NCBI RefSeq assembly: GCF_900177425.1
Contig: NZ_LT840184.1
Span: 771,487 to 835,486 of the forward strand
DNA: 64,000 nt
DNA from: Paenibacillus uliginis N3/975
GTDB taxonomy: Bacteria > Bacillota > Bacilli > Paenibacillales > Paenibacillaceae
Direction: 5' to 3'
Part shown: piece by piece, positions 61,061 to 64,000 of the stretch
Layout: each line of letters starts with the position of its first letter
How positions within the stretch are numbered: position 1 is the stretch's first letter
The notes under the pieces: model-generated
The model's input: only the letters and a program-made list of their open reading frames with translations
Databases searched by the model: none
Told to the model about the DNA's origin: nothing
Made by a program: the position numbers and the translations under genes

Positions 61061-62122
61061 CTACCATTCAGTTTCAGTTTTGTGTTCAATGATTTTTAAT
61101 ACTTTTGGTTCAATTTCTTTTATCATTTGTTCCATTAAACGATTGCTTATAGTTACTCCGTTTTGTTCAGCTTTAAATTGTCTTTCAACCTGTGTTTTTG
61201 CAATCACATCAATCACTTGTTGTTTAGAGACATTTTTAAATGCTGCAATCTCCACAACAGATTTACCTTTTGCTATTTCTTGTTTTAATTCTGCCCCGCT
61301 AATTTTTAGTAAAGAAAACAGTTTTTCATCGTTTAAAAAGTCATCAGCAGTATAAACAGGCTTACCATTTAAAGAGAAATAACCTTCTACTTTATTGTTT
61401 GAAGATGTAGGATCATCTCCTCCTACCTGAGAAAGACTAATTGTATTACCCTGAACAAGTACCTGGTAGAACGGTTTTTCTGATCCCTTTTTAGTGTAAT
61501 TCAACATCAATGTTTTTTGATTTGGGTTCCCCATTTGCTCCAGAGCAAACTCGTAATCTTCGATGTTGCCATACATTTTATCAATCAGATAATCTACCTT
61601 CGCCTTGATTTCTTGATCGGTTAAAGAAATGACTGGCTTCTCCTTAGGCTCCCAATTCTCTAGATTCATGTGTTCAATCTCACCCGTAATACCGTTAGTA
61701 TCAAGTCTAATCTTTTTGCCGGTTCCTCCTTTTTCCTGCAGTACGATGCTTGTTTGGATCGCTTGAGTGGGGTCTCCAAGGTAGCTTGCATCGATAATCT
61801 CAAACGATTTTGTTTCGGGAAATGCGCTATACAGCTTCTCAAGTGTTGCTTCGCCAACCTCATCCACCTTGACTTGTTCAGCAGTCATTGGTGTTCTAGT
61901 AAGCATTTCAATCAGGGGAGGGGCCGCAAATGCTGCGGTTGGAATCAAAATCGCAGTAGCAACTATTCCACCAATTAATCTTTTTTTCATGGTTATTTCG
62001 CTCCTTTTTGGTTGCAAATATTGAGAATAGGATTGTTCTATTCGTTTGGAAATGGCCGGAGGGCACTCCATAGTTTCTGCCTCTTTGTGCAGATGTTCAC
62101 GTATTTTACGTTCAATAGGCAT
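61061..62122 (-). CDS. Anti-sigma factor (membrane)
   Basis: 353 residues. A cytosolic N-terminus of about 45 residues, one membrane helix (MKKRLIGGIVATAILIPTAA, about 45-66) and an outside domain of about 285 residues with no recognised family. The ATG at 62122 overlaps the sigma gene end by 11 bp and has AGAAAGGATGG upstream, so the two are coupled. It should hold the ECF sigma factor until an envelope signal arrives. The N-terminal part lacks an obvious HxxxCxxC zinc motif. Confidence 0.8.
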   Translation of the reverse strand: MPIERKIREHLHKEAETMECPPAISKRIEQSYSQYLQPKRSEITMKKRLIGGIVATAILIPTAAFAAPPLIEMLTRTPMTAEQVKVDEVGEATLEKLYSAFPETKSFEIIDASYLGDPTQAIQTSIVLQEKGGTGKKIRLDTNGITGEIEHMNLENWEPKEKPVISLTDQEIKAKVDYLIDKMYGNIEDYEFALEQMGNPNQKTLMLNYTKKGSEKPFYQVLVQGNTISLSQVGGDDPTSSNNKVEGYFSLNGKPVYTADDFLNDEKLFSLLKISGAELKQEIAKGKSVVEIAAFKNVSKQQVIDVIAKTQVERQFKAEQNGVTISNRLMEQMIKEIEPKVLKIIEHKTETEW

Positions 62123-62687
62123 TGAGCTTTTCCATCCTTTCTGGGGGAAGATTCCGTAAGTTTTTTCGAAGCGCCTGAAGGCCAGCATGATATCTGGACT
62201 TGACTGTACCCAGCGGAATATCGAGCAATGTCGCGATTTCCTCAAGAGTATAGTCGTGAAAAAAGCGGAGGATAATCACCGTTCGCTGTTTGTCGGTTAG
62301 TTTTTGGATTGCCTTCGATATCATTTGGTTCGTCTCATCCATGAACACAGCAGGTTGATCCCAATGAGACTCTTCCCGAGAGAAGGCACGGATGTGTTCA
62401 AAAATTCGGAATCTCCGCCAGCTCTTGACCCGAAATCTCTGCACTTGACGGATTACCAAGCCGTGTAACCAGAAGTGGAATGGTCGGTTCGTATCGTAGT
62501 TAGCAAGTGAGGTCCACATTTGCATATAGATCTCATTCATGATATCTTCCCGATCCTGCTGATGATCCACCAGAAAGGAGACTGTCCGGTAGACGTCCTG
62601 ATAGGTGGCATCATACATCGTATGAAACGCCTGTTGATCACCATCTTTCATTTTTATAAGTAATTGGTAAATATATTCACTTTGCAT
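62112..62687 (-). CDS. ECF-type RNA polymerase sigma factor
   Basis: 191 residues. Region 2 (about 20-90) with DREDIMNEIYMQMW; region 4 (about 130-185) with LTDKQRTVIILRFFHDYTLEEIATLLDIPLGTVKSR. ATG has AGGAGGG 8 nt upstream. About 60 bp upstream on the same strand CGAACC with ACAATA 16 bp on could be an autoregulated ECF promoter, but the -10 is poor. Paired with the anti-sigma gene. Confidence 0.92.
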   Translation of the reverse strand: MQSEYIYQLLIKMKDGDQQAFHTMYDATYQDVYRTVSFLVDHQQDREDIMNEIYMQMWTSLANYDTNRPFHFWLHGLVIRQVQRFRVKSWRRFRIFEHIRAFSREESHWDQPAVFMDETNQMISKAIQKLTDKQRTVIILRFFHDYTLEEIATLLDIPLGTVKSRYHAGLQALRKNLRNLPPERMEKLNAY

Positions 62688-63105
62688 TCAGAGGGCCCTC
62701 CTGAGTAAGCTGCTTACACACTATATTGTCTCTCTATTGGAAAAAGGTTCGGTTCTCTTCTTATTTTTTTGCAAACGGTTGAGTGAAAGAGGCTATCGGT
62801 CCGGAAGACTACCAGGAGTGTAACGACCCGTGTGGCAGCCGTGGCTGGCCTGTCTAGTGCTTTATCTTTCAGTCTAATCACACCTTAGCGTATATTTTCG
62901 TTTAAATGTTGGCGGGACCCCTGTATAAGGAAGCGAAACAAGACCAGTTTTAATGTTAACTCGTCAAGATATACCGCAGCTACTGCTAGATGAGCTAGAG
63001 GCGGCTTTCTTTTAGTAAGATCAAATTAATCTGAGAAAAATTAGTTGCCGGAACTTTATTCCCCTCCGCAACCTCAACCTCTTAGGGAGGGTAATTAGCG
63101 TTCAG

Positions 63106-63260
63106 GATTACGGATTGCACCCAAATAAAATTGAATGTTAACAATGCGCCTCGATGAACATTAACAATCCCAAAAACACTGTTTTTGGGATTGTGGATCA
63201 CGGCCGCTATAGCGCGATAGTCACGTACTATCTAACCTATGGAGGTTTTTTTATGACGCG
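63106..63260 (+). repeat. Structured direct repeat, copy B
   Basis: Second copy of the repeat at 60650. It contains an extra palindromic pair AATGTT/AACATT and the hairpin ACAATCCCAAAAACACTG paired to TTTTTGGGATTGT. With copy A it brackets the sigma/anti-sigma operon. Confidence 0.72.
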
Positions 63261-63330
63261 AAAAAACGTGAAACTCCTCTTCCAGTAGGTAAAGAGGAGA
63301 ATCACCATATGCTGCTGCAGTAGTCAATAT

Positions 63331-63365
63331 AAAAAATACCCCTCGTATAATTGGCTTTATACGAG
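63331..63365 (-). terminator. Terminator of the P-type ATPase gene
   Basis: CTCGTATAA/TTATACGAG stem; on the minus strand GGGTATTTTTTAT follows. Confidence 0.85.
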
Positions 63366-63376
63366 AGGCAGCTATG

Positions 63377-64000
63377 TTACTTCTTACGGCTAAATAATCG
63401 CATGAAGAGCTTTACAATTTCTACAATCGGAATGATTGAGAAGGCAGAGATTGCGACTACCAGCCACTGTTCGCCATTCAATCGAACGACGCTGAATAGA
63501 TCATTCATGAATGGGACTAAGATTACGATCAGGACGAGAAATCCTGATACAAGTGCGGCGCCATTCAAGTATTTGTTGGAGAATACACCGATCATAAACA
63601 ACGATTTAGTAGTCGAACGTACGTTGAATGCATGTGTTAGCTGAATCAGTCCAAGTGTTGCAAAGGCCATGGTTACGGCAACGGCCTCAGAATAGTGCGT
63701 ATGTCCGTAGTAGTAAGCAAATAAGGTTAAAGCGGCTTCCACAACACCTTGATAGAGGATTCCAACTCCAATACCATTCGCAAATACGCTCTCTGAGGCC
63801 TTACGAGGCTTTCGCTTCATGATGTCATTTTCTGCTTTCTCAAGGCCTAAAGCAAGTGCTGGCAATGTGTCTGTGACAAGATTGATCCATAAGATGTGAA
63901 TCGGGAAAAGAATCTTCCAACCGATTAAGGTAGCGATGAATAGTGTGAGCACTTCACCAAGATTGGCAGATAGGAGAAACTGGATCGTCTTGCGAATATT
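63377..64000 (-). CDS. Calcium-type P-type ATPase, C-terminal part (runs off the window)
   Basis: The frame is open to the window edge, giving 207 C-terminal residues. NIRKTIQFLLSANLGEVLTL leads into the membrane part with ILWINLVTDTLPALALG, the M5-M6 signature of SERCA/PMCA-like bacterial Ca2+ pumps (YloB type), and four to five more helices to KLFMRLFSRKK. The ATPase and phosphorylation domains lie beyond position 64000. The apparent start inside the frame at 63952 is not a real one. Confidence 0.9.
   Translation of the reverse strand, partial: NIRKTIQFLLSANLGEVLTLFIATLIGWKILFPIHILWINLVTDTLPALALGLEKAENDIMKRKPRKASESVFANGIGVGILYQGVVEAALTLFAYYYGHTHYSEAVAVTMAFATLGLIQLTHAFNVRSTTKSLFMIGVFSNKYLNGAALVSGFLVLIVILVPFMNDLFSVVRLNGEQWLVVAISAFSIIPIVEIVKLFMRLFSRKK

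Larger units (their letters stand above)
62688..63376. other. Long gene-free region upstream of the sigma gene
   Basis: About 690 bp. Contains the possible ECF promoter (62724-62751), direct repeat copy B (63106-63260) and the terminator of the ATPase gene (63331-63365). I see no gene between 62760 and 63100. Confidence 0.55.

Overview
The window looks like a chromosomal segment of a spore-forming Firmicute, most likely Paenibacillus or a close relative. The reasons are spore genes (sspI, two alpha/beta SASPs, yunB, lytH, ylbJ), strong Shine-Dalgarno sequences (AGGAGG type), S-box control of methionine uptake, a LiaFSR system, gene orders shared with Bacillus (lipA-yutD with lytH/yunB; nfu-yuzB-yutJ with erpA) and futalosine-type menaquinone genes. 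No phage, plasmid or CRISPR region is seen; the mobile-DNA signs are a broken IS3-family remnant and several small dispersed repeats.

Layout. 1-1511: fourteen tRNA genes closed by a terminator, probably the tail of an rRNA operon. 1512-6772: an envelope-stress operon (liaI-like, pspA, pspC-like, second pspA, liaF, liaS, liaR) preceded by two palindromes that resemble LiaR/CesR sites. 6853-13177: ywmB-like, zwf, prfC, sspI, ktrA-like, an rRNA methyltransferase and a GNAT remnant. 13261-19571: yunB, lytH, lipA, yutD, nadK, ylbJ and a 31-residue membrane peptide. 19762-26333: globin, DUF2225 protein, a 168-bp inverted-repeat element, a zinc-ribbon/YycC pair, oligoendopeptidase, two SASPs and an aldose epimerase. 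26447-31162: ctaB, SCO1, toprim protein, IS remnant, a YjcZ-like peptide and an MFS transporter. 31343-40602: a cell-envelope block with a CvpA/transglutaminase-like membrane protein, two tandem class B penicillin-binding proteins, a HAD phosphatase, a DUF456 protein and a MurJ/SpoVB-type flippase. 40811-44062: a two-component system with a lipoprotein. 44139-49753: DUF2515, thioredoxin-like, ctaA, UbiD-type decarboxylase, HEPN-like protein. 49761-52780: SAM riboswitch and metNIQ. 52874-56090: type III polyketide synthase, methyltransferase and FAD oxidoreductase. 56205-60627: SDR, nfu, yuzB, yutJ, mqnE, erpA. 60628-63376: ECF sigma and anti-sigma genes bracketed by a direct repeat. 63377-64000: 3' part of a Ca2+ P-type ATPase that leaves the window.

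How the genes fit together. Several loci act on the envelope: LiaFSR/PspA for membrane damage, tandem PBPs plus flippase for wall synthesis, and the ECF sigma pair. Respiration is served by ctaA, ctaB and SCO1 (heme A and CuA assembly) and by mqnE, perhaps with the UbiD protein, for menaquinone. The least ordinary items are the srsABC-like phenolic-lipid cluster, the repeats that punctuate the intergenic regions, the direct-repeat-bracketed sigma locus with an anti-sigma gene fragment, and the duplicated PBP and PspA genes. All calls come from reading the sequence; no database search was run.
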